Positions 9,577 through 17,403 of a DNA stretch of 43,087 nucleotides are shown here, piece by piece. The notes under the pieces are model-generated. The model searched no databases. It was not told the origin of the DNA and saw nothing but the letters and a program-made list of their open reading frames with translations. Source of the DNA: Bacteroidales bacterium (GTDB taxonomy: Bacteria > Bacteroidota > Bacteroidia > Bacteroidales > P3); NCBI GenBank assembly GCA_017522065.1, contig JAFXAD010000034.1, forward strand, positions 1-43,087. The letters run 5' to 3'. Each line of letters starts with the position of its first letter. The stretch's first letter is position 1. A program made the translations under genes and the position numbers.

Positions 9577-10083
9577 ATGAAAAGATTCATCCTGACAATT
9601 GCAGCAACACTGTTTTTCGGACTCTCTTTTGCTCAAAATGCAAAATTACCCGAAAACATAACCATCAAAACCCTCGACGGCAAAACCGTTGAGACATCAG
9701 TAATCAACAACGACGGCAAGCCCATCATCGTCAGCTTCTGGGCCACATGGTGCAAACCTTGCAATCGTGAACTCAACGCCATCAAAGAAGTCTACGAAGA
9801 ATGGCAGGAAGAAACCGGCGTGAAGCTTGTGGCAATCTCCATCGACGATGCTCGCTCGGCATCAAAAGTCAAACCGCATGTCGACGGCAACGGTTGGGAA
9901 TACGAGGTCTACCTCGACCAGAACCAGGATTTCAAACGCGCCATGAATGTTGTTAACGTGCCGCACACTTTCCTCATCAATGGCAAAGGCGAAATCGTAT
10001 GGCAACATACTTCGTACGTCGACGGTAGCGAAGAAGAACTCTTCGAACTCGTCAAGAAAATTGCCAACGGCGAGGAAATCTAA
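9577..10083 (+). CDS. TlpA-like exported thioredoxin
   Basis: A 168-residue periplasmic thiol-disulfide oxidoreductase. A signal peptide (KRFILTIAATLFFGLSFAQ) leads into a thioredoxin fold with the active site WATWCKPC at Cys59/Cys62 and the cis-proline region in VVNVPHTFLINGKGEIVW. The LVAISIDDARS segment is typical of the TlpA/AhpC-like branch. It is followed after 39 bases by a DUF6029 protein and then an Omp28 lipoprotein; that order suggests it services their cysteines. Redox direction (reduction or oxidation) cannot be told. Confidence 0.92.
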   Translation: MKRFILTIAATLFFGLSFAQNAKLPENITIKTLDGKTVETSVINNDGKPIIVSFWATWCKPCNRELNAIKEVYEEWQEETGVKLVAISIDDARSASKVKPHVDGNGWEYEVYLDQNQDFKRAMNVVNVPHTFLINGKGEIVWQHTSYVDGSEEELFELVKKIANGEEI

Positions 10084-10122
10084 ACCAATCAGTTGATTAA
10101 TGAACTAAGACAAAACCATCAA

Positions 10123-11796
10123 ATGAACAGACGTTCCAGAACCATTTTCACCGCCTCCTTGCTCCTCGGACTCCAATCCATAACTATCGGTTCCCTGAAT
10201 GCTCAAGGCATACTTGGCGGAAGCGTAACGGGCAATGTGCAGTTCGACGGACAACTGTCACGACGCGACTCTGTTATCGGATCAAGCGATGTGCCAGAAA
10301 AACTGCTCTCCAACGCACGTGCCGACATACTGTACACCAACGGCAATTTCAGCGCTGGCCTGCGATATGAAGCATATCTCAACCCGATGCTCGGCTTCAA
10401 CTCGCAATACACAGGACAGGGCATTGCCAACTACTTCGTAAGCTACAAGACTCAAACTTTCGCCGTGACTGCAGGCCATTTCTACGAACAGTTCGGCAAT
10501 GGCATGACTCTACGCGCCTATGAGGACCGCTATCTGGGACTCGACAATGCCATTCGCGGACTCAACGTCATGTATCGCCCAACCAACGGCATCACTCTCA
10601 AGGCTCTTGCCGGACAACAACGCTACTATTGGGACACCCGCGGACTCGTTCGCGGCTTGGATGCAGAATTCTCACTCAACGACATTGTCAAGCCCTGGAA
10701 CGAATCCAAGACCCGACTGACTCTCGGCGGCTCTTTCGTCAGCAAATATGAAGACGACGAAACTATTCCTGCCGACATAAGCGGATTCAAGCTCAACCTC
10801 CCCAAGAACGTCGGTGCAGCCTCTGTACGCATGGACCTCGCTCACGGCGGCTTCGGCCTGCAGGCTGAATATGCCCACAAAGGCCAGGACCCCACTGTCA
10901 TGAACGATTTTATCTATAAGAATGGTGAAGCCTTGTGGGTCAGCGCAAGCTACTCGCAGAAAGGTCTCAGCGCAAACATCCAGGCCAAAAGGGTCGACAA
11001 CATGGGCTTCAAATCTGTACGCTCTGTAACAGGCGAAATGCTCTATATCAACTATACCCCGGCTATAACCAAACAACACACCTACGCGTTCCTCAGCATG
11101 TACCCCTATGCAACACAAAGCACTGGCGAAATGGGACTTCAAGCCGACTTCATGTATAAATTCAAGAAAGAAACCCTCCTCGGCGGAAAATACGGAACGG
11201 ACCTTCACTTCAACGCTTCGCTCATAACCGGACTCGACACCACCCGCATCGGCGGCAAGGGAACCGACGGCTACTCTTCGTCATTCTTCGGAACGGGCGA
11301 CACCTACTATGGCGACCTCTCGCTCGAAATAGCTAAAAAAATCAACTCCAAAGTCAAACTCACAGCCACTTATGGCTACGTGCTCTTCAACCCCATCGTC
11401 GAAGGTCACCAGGGCGAAATGCATCACAACCACGTGGCCATCGCCGACCTGACCTGGAAAATCAACCGCAAAAACGTGCTCCGTTTCGAGGCCGAATGGA
11501 TGGGCAGCGACAGCAAATACGACCCCAATGTCGACGACAAACGTGCAGGCGACTGGATCATGGGCCTTGTGGAATATAACTTCACTTCGGCATGGTTTGT
11601 CTCCATAAGCGACCAATACGCCTACAACGACGGTATCGGAAACTACTACAACATCTCTGTAGGCTACACCCACAACGCAACCCGACTGCAAATCGGCTAC
11701 GGCAAGCAACGCGAAGGCATCATCTGCATCGGCGGCGTGTGTCGGCAAGTCCCTGCCAGCAACGGCCTTACCTTTAGTCTGACCACTTCATTCTGA
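10123..11796 (+). CDS. DUF6029 family exported protein, probable beta-rich outer-membrane protein
   Basis: A 557-residue exported protein. The frame is open from a TTG at 10093, but the ATG at 10123 directly precedes a good signal peptide (RRSRTIFTASLLLG to SLNAQG), so it is taken as the start. The mature part is rich in alternating aromatic/polar strands with tyrosines and glycines (SYSQKGLSANIQAKRVDN, LEIAKKINSKVKLTATYGY, ISVGYTHNATRLQIGYGKQ) and ends in phenylalanine, as outer-membrane barrels do. It matches the DUF6029 family of Bacteroidota. Two cysteines close to the C-terminus (CIGGVC, residues 535 and 540) could form a disulfide. Neighbours are a TlpA-like thioredoxin and an Omp28 lipoprotein. 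Function is unknown. Confidence 0.82.
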   Translation: MNRRSRTIFTASLLLGLQSITIGSLNAQGILGGSVTGNVQFDGQLSRRDSVIGSSDVPEKLLSNARADILYTNGNFSAGLRYEAYLNPMLGFNSQYTGQGIANYFVSYKTQTFAVTAGHFYEQFGNGMTLRAYEDRYLGLDNAIRGLNVMYRPTNGITLKALAGQQRYYWDTRGLVRGLDAEFSLNDIVKPWNESKTRLTLGGSFVSKYEDDETIPADISGFKLNLPKNVGAASVRMDLAHGGFGLQAEYAHKGQDPTVMNDFIYKNGEALWVSASYSQKGLSANIQAKRVDNMGFKSVRSVTGEMLYINYTPAITKQHTYAFLSMYPYATQSTGEMGLQADFMYKFKKETLLGGKYGTDLHFNASLITGLDTTRIGGKGTDGYSSSFFGTGDTYYGDLSLEIAKKINSKVKLTATYGYVLFNPIVEGHQGEMHHNHVAIADLTWKINRKNVLRFEAEWMGSDSKYDPNVDDKRAGDWIMGLVEYNFTSAWFVSISDQYAYNDGIGNYYNISVGYTHNATRLQIGYGKQREGIICIGGVCRQVPASNGLTFSLTTSF

Positions 11797-11845
11797 TAAC
11801 GCAGACTCTTCGAATCGACAAATTTAAATTAACAGCAAAAGAAAA

Positions 11846-12703
11846 ATGAAAACCATATTCCGACTTTTTTCAATAACCCTTTGCGCCATAGCCCTTTTCT
11901 CGTCGTGCGACAAGATAGAAAGCGACAACTACATCGTCTTCTCCGGCGCCGAAGGAGAGTGGTACTCCGGCAATGGGGTCAGCGACAAATCGCAGCGTGC
12001 TTTGATTGAAAAATACACAGGCGTACGTTGCGTCAACTGCCCCGTGGCCGACACCGCCATAAACACAGCTGTAGGACAATACGGTGACAAGCTGATTGCC
12101 ATCGCCATACACGACTCTTCCTCTTTCACTCTGCCTTTCGGCAGCAACCCAAGACTTAGCACTCCCGACGGACAGGCATGGAGCCTATTCTTCGGCGTGC
12201 GCTCTGCTGCCATGTACCCCAACGCTCTTGTCAGCCGTACATCCACCGGAGGAACATGGGATCTCTTCACTCCTACCAGCGGCATAAACTCGCGTGTCGA
12301 CAACGTCCTGTCGCAACCGGCTCAAGTGGCCATCGACGTCAACGCCACACGGCTCGACAACAGCATATCAATAACTGCCGACATCGAGCTTCTGCAAAAT
12401 ATTTCTGACAAAATGACGCTGACTCTGCTCATTATGGAAGACAGCATTAACGCAACACAACTGATGCCCGACGGAAGCCGCAACAACGAGTATATCCACA
12501 ACCACATCCTTCGCGATGTGATCACCGACATCTGGGGCACAGACATCGACTGCAACGGTACCGCCGGCGAGAAAAAAATGGCTACTTTCTCGTACTCCGA
12601 ATTCGACAATACGTGGATTCTCGACAACTGCCACATCGTTGCCTTCGTTAGCATGAAAGACTCTCGGACAATACTCAACGTCGCTGAATGTGAGATTGAT
12701 TAA
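11846..12703 (+). CDS. Omp28 family outer-membrane lipoprotein
   Basis: A 285-residue lipoprotein: signal sequence with lipobox LFSSC, lipidated Cys21. A KYTGVRCVNCPVAD segment places a CxxC pair (Cys62/Cys65) at the start of a thioredoxin-like region, followed by IAIAIHDSSSF and a beta-rich half. This is the pattern of Omp28, first described in Porphyromonas gingivalis. The CxxC suggests redox activity or a redox-controlled structure, which fits the TlpA-like gene two positions upstream. It is 49 bases after the DUF6029 gene and 6 bases before the MATE gene, so likely one operon. Confidence 0.87.
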   Translation: MKTIFRLFSITLCAIALFSSCDKIESDNYIVFSGAEGEWYSGNGVSDKSQRALIEKYTGVRCVNCPVADTAINTAVGQYGDKLIAIAIHDSSSFTLPFGSNPRLSTPDGQAWSLFFGVRSAAMYPNALVSRTSTGGTWDLFTPTSGINSRVDNVLSQPAQVAIDVNATRLDNSISITADIELLQNISDKMTLTLLIMEDSINATQLMPDGSRNNEYIHNHILRDVITDIWGTDIDCNGTAGEKKMATFSYSEFDNTWILDNCHIVAFVSMKDSRTILNVAECEID

Positions 12704-12709
12704 TACACT

Positions 12710-14038
12710 GTGAACAAGAAGATACTCAGCTTAGCACTACCTAACATCATAACAAACATCACCGTACCGCTCCTCGGTATGGTAGATACTGCCATTATGG
12801 GACACCTCAGCCAGTCCCACCTCGGTGCTATCGCTATCGGAACGCAGATTTTCAACCTCATTTACTGGAATTTCGGATTCCTCAGAATGGGTACAAGCGG
12901 ATTCACAGCACAAGCCTACGGTGCTCGACGCCTCGACGAAGCCGTGCGTATCTTCATTCGGGCTTTTGCTGTGGCTCTGATGATTGCCGCTGTTTTGATT
13001 CTGCTCCAATATCCGATAGCACTGCTCTCCGAACTGATTTTCAAGTCAAGCCCTTCCGTGCTGTCTCTTGCACTCTCCTATTTCTTCGTCCGGATTTGGG
13101 CCGCACCCGCTACCCTGGGACTTTACGCCATAAAAGGATGGTTCATCGGCATGCAGAACTCAAAACTGCCAATGTGGATTGCCATACTCATCAACATTGT
13201 CAACATCATCTGCAGCCTGCTCTTCGTCGTGGTGCTCCATTGGGATATCCGCGGCGTGGCCCTCGGCACCGTGATAGCACAATACAGCGGTCTCGCTGTA
13301 GGCCTATTCTTCGTCAGCCTGCGCTACGGCAAACTCTTCCGTGCCCGACTCTCGCTTCAGTTCATTCGCGATGCTTTGCAATGGAGACAAATGAAGGATT
13401 TCTTCAGCGTCAACGGCGACATTTTCCTGCGAACCATCTGCCTTGCTACGGTATTCACATTCATAACAGCACAGTCCGGACGTATCAGCGACAGCATCCT
13501 TGCCGTCGACGCTCTGCTACTGCAGTTCTTCACCCTCTTCAGCTACATCATGGACGGATTTGCATACGCTGGCGAATCTCTTGTCGGACGTTACATCGGC
13601 GCACAAGACCGCCGCTCTCTCCTCTCGTCTGTAAGACACCTCATAGCTTGGGGGCTCGGCCTGACGCTGCTGTTCACTGTGCTGTATGCCGCTTTCGGAC
13701 AACAGTTCCTTTTGATTTTCAGCGACAAGCAGGATGTAATATCGGCCACCAAGCCCTACTTCTTCTGGACTCTCATTATCCCCGTATGCGGCTTTTCCGC
13801 ATTTCTGTTCGACGGAATCTTTATTGGCGCAACAGCTTCTCGAACAATGCGAAACACCATGTTTATTGCCACTATCGCCTTCTTTGCTGTGTGGTATCTT
13901 CTTTCTGTATCACTCAATACGGATTCCGAATTCGTTCAAAACAACATTCTATGGTCGGCATTCATGGTCTACCTGACTTCACGAGGTCTCGGTCAAGCCA
14001 TGATGCTCAGAAAATCTGTTTACAACAAAATCAAATGA
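12710..14038 (+). CDS. MATE family efflux transporter
   Basis: A 442-residue inner-membrane antiporter with about 12 hydrophobic segments and the internal pseudo-repeat of the MATE family; the N-terminal ALPNIITNITVPLLGMVDTAIMG is diagnostic. It probably exports small organic cations or drugs in exchange for Na+ or H+; the substrate is not readable. Start is GTG at 12710, 6 bases after the Omp28 stop. Its stop overlaps the ATG of the next gene (ATGA), implying coupled translation with the HAD phosphatase. Confidence 0.93.
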   Translation: MNKKILSLALPNIITNITVPLLGMVDTAIMGHLSQSHLGAIAIGTQIFNLIYWNFGFLRMGTSGFTAQAYGARRLDEAVRIFIRAFAVALMIAAVLILLQYPIALLSELIFKSSPSVLSLALSYFFVRIWAAPATLGLYAIKGWFIGMQNSKLPMWIAILINIVNIICSLLFVVVLHWDIRGVALGTVIAQYSGLAVGLFFVSLRYGKLFRARLSLQFIRDALQWRQMKDFFSVNGDIFLRTICLATVFTFITAQSGRISDSILAVDALLLQFFTLFSYIMDGFAYAGESLVGRYIGAQDRRSLLSSVRHLIAWGLGLTLLFTVLYAAFGQQFLLIFSDKQDVISATKPYFFWTLIIPVCGFSAFLFDGIFIGATASRTMRNTMFIATIAFFAVWYLLSVSLNTDSEFVQNNILWSAFMVYLTSRGLGQAMMLRKSVYNKIK

Positions 14039-14802
14039 TTAAAGCTATATTCTTCGATATCGACGGTACACTCCTCTCAACTCAGTCTCACTCCATCCTG
14101 CCAGGAACCATACAAGCCCTCAAGACCTTACATGAAAAAGGCATCCGGACTTTCATATCTTCCGGACGGCCTATGGTCCTTATTCCCCCCATGCCTATAG
14201 ATTTCGACGGATACATCACCGTAAACGGCGGCTACTGCATCGTCGGCAACAATGTCATTCTTCGCAACCCCATCAATAAAATCGACGTCACACAATGGCT
14301 ACGCTATGTAGAAGAAAACGACATCGTTACAATGTGCTTTACTGCCAACGACATGTTCATAAACCGTATCAGCGACAGCGCCGTCCGACTGAGAGACCAA
14401 CTGGGATTCACCATGCCTCCGGTACGCCCCTTGCAAGAGATGGCCAATAACGATGTCTATCAGTTCATCGCCATGCAACCTGTCGAAGATGACCCTCGCG
14501 TGCTCGAACTCCTCTCACACTGCCGCATGCCACGTTGGCATCCTGCATTCTCCGACATCATTCCCAACAACAGCAGCAAAGCTGTCGGAATCGAAACAAT
14601 AATCTCTCACTTCGGCATAAATCAGGACGAGACTATGGCTTTCGGCGATGGCGCCAACGACATCGAAATGCTCGACTACGCACACATCGGCGTCGCTATG
14701 GGCAATGCTTCTACCATCGTCAAACAACATGCCGACTACGTGACTCTCGACTCTAACAACGATGGCATTCTGTCGGCCCTACAACACTTCGAAATCATTT
14801 AA
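14035..14802 (+). CDS. Cof-type HAD hydrolase
   Basis: A 255-residue cytosolic phosphatase of the HAD superfamily, Cof (IIB cap) group, likely acting on sugar phosphates or nucleotide-related metabolites. Motif I is FFDIDGTLLS at residues 6-15, motif II FISSGRP, motif III lysine in NNSSKAVGI, and motif IV MAFGDGANDIEML. The same frame is open for 900 bases upstream, but that part is a shadow of the MATE gene; the ATG at 14035 immediately before motif I is the true start. Confidence 0.93.
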   Translation: MIKAIFFDIDGTLLSTQSHSILPGTIQALKTLHEKGIRTFISSGRPMVLIPPMPIDFDGYITVNGGYCIVGNNVILRNPINKIDVTQWLRYVEENDIVTMCFTANDMFINRISDSAVRLRDQLGFTMPPVRPLQEMANNDVYQFIAMQPVEDDPRVLELLSHCRMPRWHPAFSDIIPNNSSKAVGIETIISHFGINQDETMAFGDGANDIEMLDYAHIGVAMGNASTIVKQHADYVTLDSNNDGILSALQHFEII

Positions 14803-14982
14803 AAACTACTAAGAAACATGCTTCATAGCACATTATTAGTTAAATATTTCTAAAAAGAGTACAAATTTCACCTAAAAATGCAACATAATTGCACATTTCA
14901 ACGTTAAATAAGGATTCAGAATAAAGAACAAACTTATACTCTTGTAATTATACAAAAAACAAACAAACTTAACTAACTAACA

Positions 14983-15819
14983 ATGCTAAAAAAACTGTTC
15001 ATATTCACAATGTTACTCGCCCTTGGTGTTTTGCCGAGCACCTTTGCTCAACAAATCAAGGCTGTTTCATTCAATATACGGAACAGCAAAAACTCAAGCA
15101 TCGACGCCGAAAACTCATGGCATTTGCGCAGAGACGCCGTCATAGATTTCATTCGCGACGAAAAACCCGATGTCATCTGCTTGCAAGATGCACTTATTGA
15201 CCAGCTCTCGTATATCGACAACTCTTTCAGAAAAAAATACAGACGCATCGGTCTCGGTGCCGACAACGGAATAAGCAAAGGGTCTTACAATGCGATATAC
15301 TACGATACCGCCTCTGTTGAACTCTCTTGGCACACAACCCGCTGGCTCAGCAAAACACCACGACAGACATCCAATGGCTGGGACGAACAAAAACGGCGCA
15401 CTGTAACTATAGCCCTGTTCCGCGACAAATACACCAACAAACAATTCTATGTCTTCAACACTCATCTCGGTGCCCTCAACACTATTGCTTACCCCGAATC
15501 AATAAAACTGCTCAACGAGCTCATCGATTCCTACGCCAAACAAAACACTCCAGTCATTTTGGCCGGTTGCTTCAACGCCACCGACCTTGAACCTCTGCTC
15601 ATTCAATTCTACAACAACGACATCATGTCAGCTCGACGCACCGCCGAAAAAACAGACTTCCGCAACACTTACAATGCTTTTGGAAAAGGCGAACAGAGCA
15701 TGATAGATCACATATTCATACGCAATATTTCCGTCCAGCCGTTCAAAACAATCGTAAAAAACTACGGTGCGAAATTCATCTCCGACCACTATCCCGTATA
15801 CATCGTTTTCTCCTTATAG
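14983..15819 (+). CDS. Secreted endonuclease/exonuclease/phosphatase family protein
   Basis: A 278-residue exported metal-dependent hydrolase. Signal peptide LKKLFIFTMLLALG to TFAQQ, then the family strands: VSFNIRNSK with the metal-binding Asn, KPDVICLQDA (Asp/Gln where the family usually has Glu), FYVFNTHLGA, VILAGCFNATD (family usually GDFN; here the Asp is replaced by Cys) and a final MIDHIFIR plus ISDHYPV with the catalytic His. Replacement of LQE by LQD and of GDFN by GCFN may lower or change activity. The 180-base AT-rich spacer upstream holds a weak -7-like element, TACTCTTG at 14937-14944. Substrate is unknown: DNA, sugar phosphate or lipid head group are all possible. Confidence 0.87.
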   Translation: MLKKLFIFTMLLALGVLPSTFAQQIKAVSFNIRNSKNSSIDAENSWHLRRDAVIDFIRDEKPDVICLQDALIDQLSYIDNSFRKKYRRIGLGADNGISKGSYNAIYYDTASVELSWHTTRWLSKTPRQTSNGWDEQKRRTVTIALFRDKYTNKQFYVFNTHLGALNTIAYPESIKLLNELIDSYAKQNTPVILAGCFNATDLEPLLIQFYNNDIMSARRTAEKTDFRNTYNAFGKGEQSMIDHIFIRNISVQPFKTIVKNYGAKFISDHYPVYIVFSL

Positions 15820-15838
15820 TCAGAAAAAAGATAATCCA

Positions 15839-16441
15839 ATGAAACATCTGGCCGCTCTGACTCTCATGGTGTCACTGTTCTGCATCTCCCATGCACAATG
15901 GGCTGTTGGATTAAGACCCTCGCTCTCCACTTGCGGAGGCTTCGATGACCGACGTCGGGCGGAACTTAGTCTCATGACTCCCAAACTGGGAGAAAAAACT
16001 CGTCTTGAATTCAATTTCGGTTGGGGAAACCGCGATATTCTTGTGCCTAACGGTCTCATTTCTACCAACGGACAACAGACGACTGGCTACGACATACAAC
16101 GGCAGTATTGGTATGGAACAACTGCAATGATACAATGGACTCACAAAGTCTTCTGGAAACTGTACTATTACGCAGGTTTGGGTGCATCCGTATACTCCGA
16201 CTTCGACAATATGTTGTATATTGTGGGGGCCAACATGCAGTTTGGACTTGAAATAAAATTGAATATCCCACTGCAAGTTACAATCGACTACCGTCCAATG
16301 CTCGACCTCCTCGATGGTCTGGCATACCACCATACCATTGCACTCGGCCTACGATACAAGCTGACCACAAAACAACCCGAGCCGGAACCGGCACCGAATT
16401 TCATCCAAAAATTAAAGAAACGTCTTAACTCCAAAGACTGA
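15839..16441 (+). CDS. Small exported protein of unknown function
   Basis: A 200-residue protein with a signal peptide (KHLAALTLMVSLFCISHAQ). The mature part has alternating strand patterns (LSLMTPKLGEKTRLEFNFGW, KLYYYAGLGASVYSDF, ALGLRYKL) reminiscent of a small eight-stranded outer-membrane barrel, followed by a proline/glutamate linker (PEPEPAP) and a basic tail. The frame is open from 15767, but the ATG at 15839 gives the signal peptide. It follows the EEP gene by 19 bases and converges with mntP, leaving only 12 bases between the two stops. No family recognised with confidence. Confidence 0.7.
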   Translation: MKHLAALTLMVSLFCISHAQWAVGLRPSLSTCGGFDDRRRAELSLMTPKLGEKTRLEFNFGWGNRDILVPNGLISTNGQQTTGYDIQRQYWYGTTAMIQWTHKVFWKLYYYAGLGASVYSDFDNMLYIVGANMQFGLEIKLNIPLQVTIDYRPMLDLLDGLAYHHTIALGLRYKLTTKQPEPEPAPNFIQKLKKRLNSKD

Positions 16442-16453
16442 CCGCACCCATCG

Positions 16454-17017
16454 TCAGCCAACCAGCTGTTCCACGAGCGTATAAACGCCAAGCCCAACAA
16501 GTACAAGCCCTGCCAGAATGTTGGCTAAACGCTCAGGTACCGTCACGCTGCACTTCCCCAAAAACAACCCTGACAAAGAAACAACAAATGTCATTATTCC
16601 TATAGTCACAACGGTGACTATAACATTAAGCATGTCAGTTTCCAAACCCAGACCTATGCCTACCACGAACGCATCTATCGATGTCGCTATGCCAAGCAGA
16701 CACATCACTCCTATCGACGAGACATCGAGCTGCTTTTCTTCCGGCACATCACGAACAGCATCCACTATCATTTTCCCGCCTACAAGCAGTAGCAATCCAA
16801 ATGAGATCCAATGATCTATCGATGCCATCAAATCATGGCATGCCATTCCGAGCATCGCTCCCGCAAAAGGGAAAACGCCCTGGAAAAATGCAAAAACCAC
16901 AGCCATCAGCAAACCCCTTCTGATTGACAGTTTACTGTGCAGCGAGCATGTCACCGATACTATAAACGAATCAACACAAAGCGCCAATGCAAGAAGTAGT
17001 ATTTCTATATAATTCAC
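16454..17017 (-). CDS. mntP: Manganese efflux pump MntP
   Basis: A 187-residue inner-membrane protein with six hydrophobic segments, the normal size for MntP, which exports Mn2+ to prevent manganese toxicity. Characteristic segments are ALALCVDSFIVSVTCSL near the start and the repeated LGIATSIDAFVVGIGLGL, each with the conserved Asp that lies in the membrane and binds the metal. Start is GTG at 17017. The upstream spacer (17018-17403) is unusual, with a 10-bp-period array and a dispersed repeat; no manganese riboswitch or MntR-type site was recognised by eye. Confidence 0.93.
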   Translation of the reverse strand: MNYIEILLLALALCVDSFIVSVTCSLHSKLSIRRGLLMAVVFAFFQGVFPFAGAMLGMACHDLMASIDHWISFGLLLLVGGKMIVDAVRDVPEEKQLDVSSIGVMCLLGIATSIDAFVVGIGLGLETDMLNVIVTVVTIGIMTFVVSLSGLFLGKCSVTVPERLANILAGLVLVGLGVYTLVEQLVG

Positions 17018-17076
17018 AACAGTCTGTTTTTTTTAACAAATAAGTAATTAGTCCAATTTATTAGACATTAATGATA

Positions 17077-17165
17077 ATTCACGGACATTTTCGGACATTC
17101 ACGGGCATTCACAGATAATCACAAATATTCACGGGCATTTACGGGCATTTACGAACATTCACGTT
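17077..17165. repeat. Degenerate tandem array, exact 10-bp period, about nine copies
   Basis: Nine consecutive 10-mers fit the consensus ATTCACGGGC (ATTYACGGRC in the better copies); copies include ATTTTCGGAC, ATTCACGGGC (twice), ATTTACGGGC and ATTTACGAAC, with weaker AT-rich copies in the middle. The register never slips across the whole stretch. It is not in a coding frame of any gene and lies 60-150 bases upstream of the mntP start. Confidence 0.85.
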
Positions 17166-17182
17166 ATATAAATTAGTTCCTG

Positions 17183-17272
17183 GTAACCTCTAAAAATTCG
17201 TTTAATTCGCGTTTTATTTGCAAAACAAATTTCTAAATATCAATTCGTTTAATTCGTACAATTCGCCGTTTT
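17183..17272. repeat. Dispersed intergenic repeat, short copy
   Basis: This stretch is nearly identical to parts of 26783-26940. Both start with GGTAMCCTCTAAAAATT and share GCAAAACAAATTTCTAAATA and a tail of AATTCG units ending AATTCGYYGTT. An internal hairpin-like CGTTTT...GCAAAACAAA lies in the shared block. The copy at 26783 carries about 68 extra bases after the first 26. A related tail occurs at 19487-19515. The family is non-coding. Confidence 0.85.
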
Positions 17273-17403
17273 AAATAATTATTAGAGATGATCTCCTGTT
17301 AATTCCTGGTAATTCCTGTTCAAATTTTGACCATTTACTTGTATTTATCAACGCCATCACCTCTATCCGATATTTCTCATTTCGTCGTCACACTTTTCGA
17401 CTT

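Larger units (their letters stand above)
17018..17403. other. 386-base spacer upstream of mntP with two repeat structures
   Basis: No gene is seen here. From mntP outward (in plus coordinates) it holds about 55 bases of AT-rich sequence that should contain the mntP promoter, although no clean TAnnTTTG is visible. Then come a 10-bp-period array (17077-17165), a copy of a dispersed intergenic repeat (17183-17272) and an AT-rich stretch to the end of the ATP-grasp-like gene. A smaller doublet, TTAATTCCTGGTAATTCCTG, lies at about 17299-17318. Confidence 0.7.

Noticed and set aside
13096-14034. N-terminal extension of the HAD hydrolase frame by over 300 codons
   Set aside because: This part is a shadow of the MATE gene in another frame, rich in H, R and P; the HAD motif I directly follows the ATG at 14035.
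17077-17165. Possible CRISPR array
   Set aside because: The units are 10 bp with no spacers and there are no cas genes in the window.
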